A program made the position numbers and the translations under genes. This document shows, in pieces, positions 63,359 through 64,000 of a stretch of 64,000 nucleotides of DNA. Positions within the stretch are counted from its first letter, which is position 1. The number at the start of each line of letters is the position of its first letter. Origin of the DNA: a virus. The stretch is from IMG/VR virus record IMGVR_UViG_3300044961_000421, positions 16,876 through 80,875 of that record. One strand, 5' to 3'. The notes under the pieces were generated by a model. It worked only from the letters and a program-made list of their open reading frames with translations. It had not been told where the DNA came from and did not search any database.

Positions 63359-64000
63359 ATAATCTCCATTTTACTAAAATTATTTTTTAATTCAAATTTA
63401 ATTACTCTCTCAAATTTATCAAAGATTAAATCACCTTTGGGGCTTATTACAAAAATACTAATTGAATTTCCTAATGTATGAAGCAATTTCATAAAATCAT
63501 CAATTCCTTGAGCATCCAATGCGTTATCAAATACTTCATCCAAAATTAATATATTAGTATTTGCACTATTTTTCAATTTTGCAATTTCGCGCCAGGTAAA
63601 AAGCAATGCCAAATCAATCCTTTTCTTTTGCCCTTCAGAAAAAGAGGCATAAGAAAACACATCACGGTGCCTACTCTTCAGCGTTTCATTAAAATTCTCA
63701 TCAAAAACAAAGTTAATAAAAAAATCTAACTCATTTAGATATTTGTTTACCAACTTGTTAATAATAGGGATATATTGTTTCACTATTTGTGTCTTAATAC
63801 CCGAATCTTTTAACATCACATATGCTAATTCATAAACTTCCTTTTCCTCAATGTATTTTTTCTCCTGTTCTTTTAATTTATTCATTTCAGAAATCGAATC
63901 TTTTAATTTTTCCTCATTCTCTACCAATTCCTTTTGTTCGAATTTTCCTGTTGAAATGTTATTCTTTTCATCTTTCAGAGTAGAAATATATTTTTTGTAT
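63355..64000 (-). CDS. 46: Recombination endonuclease subunit gp46 (SbcC-like), C-terminal part
   Basis: The frame is open to the window edge, so only the last 214 or so residues are seen. They hold a coiled-coil segment (ENEEKLKDSISEMNKL), the ABC signature YASFSEGQKKRIDLALLF, Walker B NILILDEVFDNALDAQG and an SISIFVISPKG switch. This is the C-terminal half of an SbcC/Rad50-type ATPase such as T4 gp46, which with gp47 resects DNA ends. No true start codon lies in the window; a TTG at 63927 is internal. Confidence 0.85.
   Translation of the reverse strand, partial: YKKYISTLKDEKNNISTGKFEQKELVENEEKLKDSISEMNKLKEQEKKYIEEKEVYELAYVMLKDSGIKTQIVKQYIPIINKLVNKYLNELDFFINFVFDENFNETLKSRHRDVFSYASFSEGQKKRIDLALLFTWREIAKLKNSANTNILILDEVFDNALDAQGIDDFMKLLHTLGNSISIFVISPKGDLIFDKFERVIKFELKNNFSKMEII

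Overview
The window looks like part of the genome of a large, AT-rich, T4-like tailed phage (myovirus type) infecting a Gram-negative, probably aquatic, bacterium. T4-type replication genes are recognisable from motifs: family B DNA polymerase (gp43), sliding clamp (gp45), clamp loader (gp44 and gp62), RegA, DnaB-type helicase (gp41), primase (gp61), UvsX recombinase, RNase H and the C-terminal part of gp46. The gene order clamp, loader large subunit, loader small subunit, regA is T4-like. Nearly all genes lie on the minus strand in tightly packed operons with ATGA or TGATG stop/start overlaps. The one clear plus-strand gene is at 58337-60730. No host-like chromosomal genes, rRNA, integrase, IS element or CRISPR array were seen. 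The main hint about the host is a phage-encoded PEP-CTERM protein, which implies a host with an exosortase.

Layout. 1-14400: small zinc ribbons, nucleases, PhoH, a GMP reductase-like enzyme, an RNA ligase with an apparent homopolymer frameshift, and a graveyard of gene fragments (8002-8537) that includes a piece of a T4 gp20-like portal gene. 14600-19350: RuvC-like resolvase, B12-dependent ribonucleotide reductase, ThyX and primase. 19360-28050: probable late/virion genes, including a protein with a T4-like capsid-targeting N-terminus and an Acb1-like 2H phosphoesterase. 28024-35465: helicase, UvsX, CCA-adding enzyme, HD nucleotidase and DNA polymerase. 35497-40440: PEP-CTERM moron, lysozyme, Hsp20, dUTPase, HNH nuclease and a Tad2-like (DUF2829) protein. 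39960-51175: 24 tRNA genes for 19 amino acids (Phe not found) and a tRNA remnant, interleaved with amidase, macrodomain, TROVE/Ro60-like, glycosyltransferase and second RNA ligase genes. 51190-57000: malectin-like secreted protein, RegA, clamp loader and clamp. 57100-64000: a MoxR/VWA (CobS/CobT-like) pair facing away from each other, a DNA methyltransferase, nucleotide-pool enzymes and gp46.

Regulation is unusually readable. Many units start with a sigma70-type promoter: TTGACA, exactly 17 bp, then a TATAAT-like box usually preceded by TGTGn. A second class has the T4 late box TATAAATA. At six genes the -10 or late box lies 6-7 bp upstream of the start codon with no usable Shine-Dalgarno, which predicts leaderless mRNAs. 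Hairpin terminators are visible at several unit ends, including one shared by two convergent genes.

Functionally the genes make dNTPs (NrdJ, ThyX, dUTPase, dCMP deaminase, HD nucleotidase), copy DNA, supply and maintain tRNA (24 tRNAs, CCA-adding enzyme, two RNA ligases), and probably blunt nucleotide-signalling defences (Acb1-like, Tad2-like, macrodomain). The most intriguing locus is 45486-47270. There a Ro60-like gene follows its own promoter, a structured RNA, a CAT-anticodon tRNA and a terminator, which is the arrangement expected for a phage Ro/Y-RNA-like system. All assignments are from reading motifs and family resemblance, with no database search.
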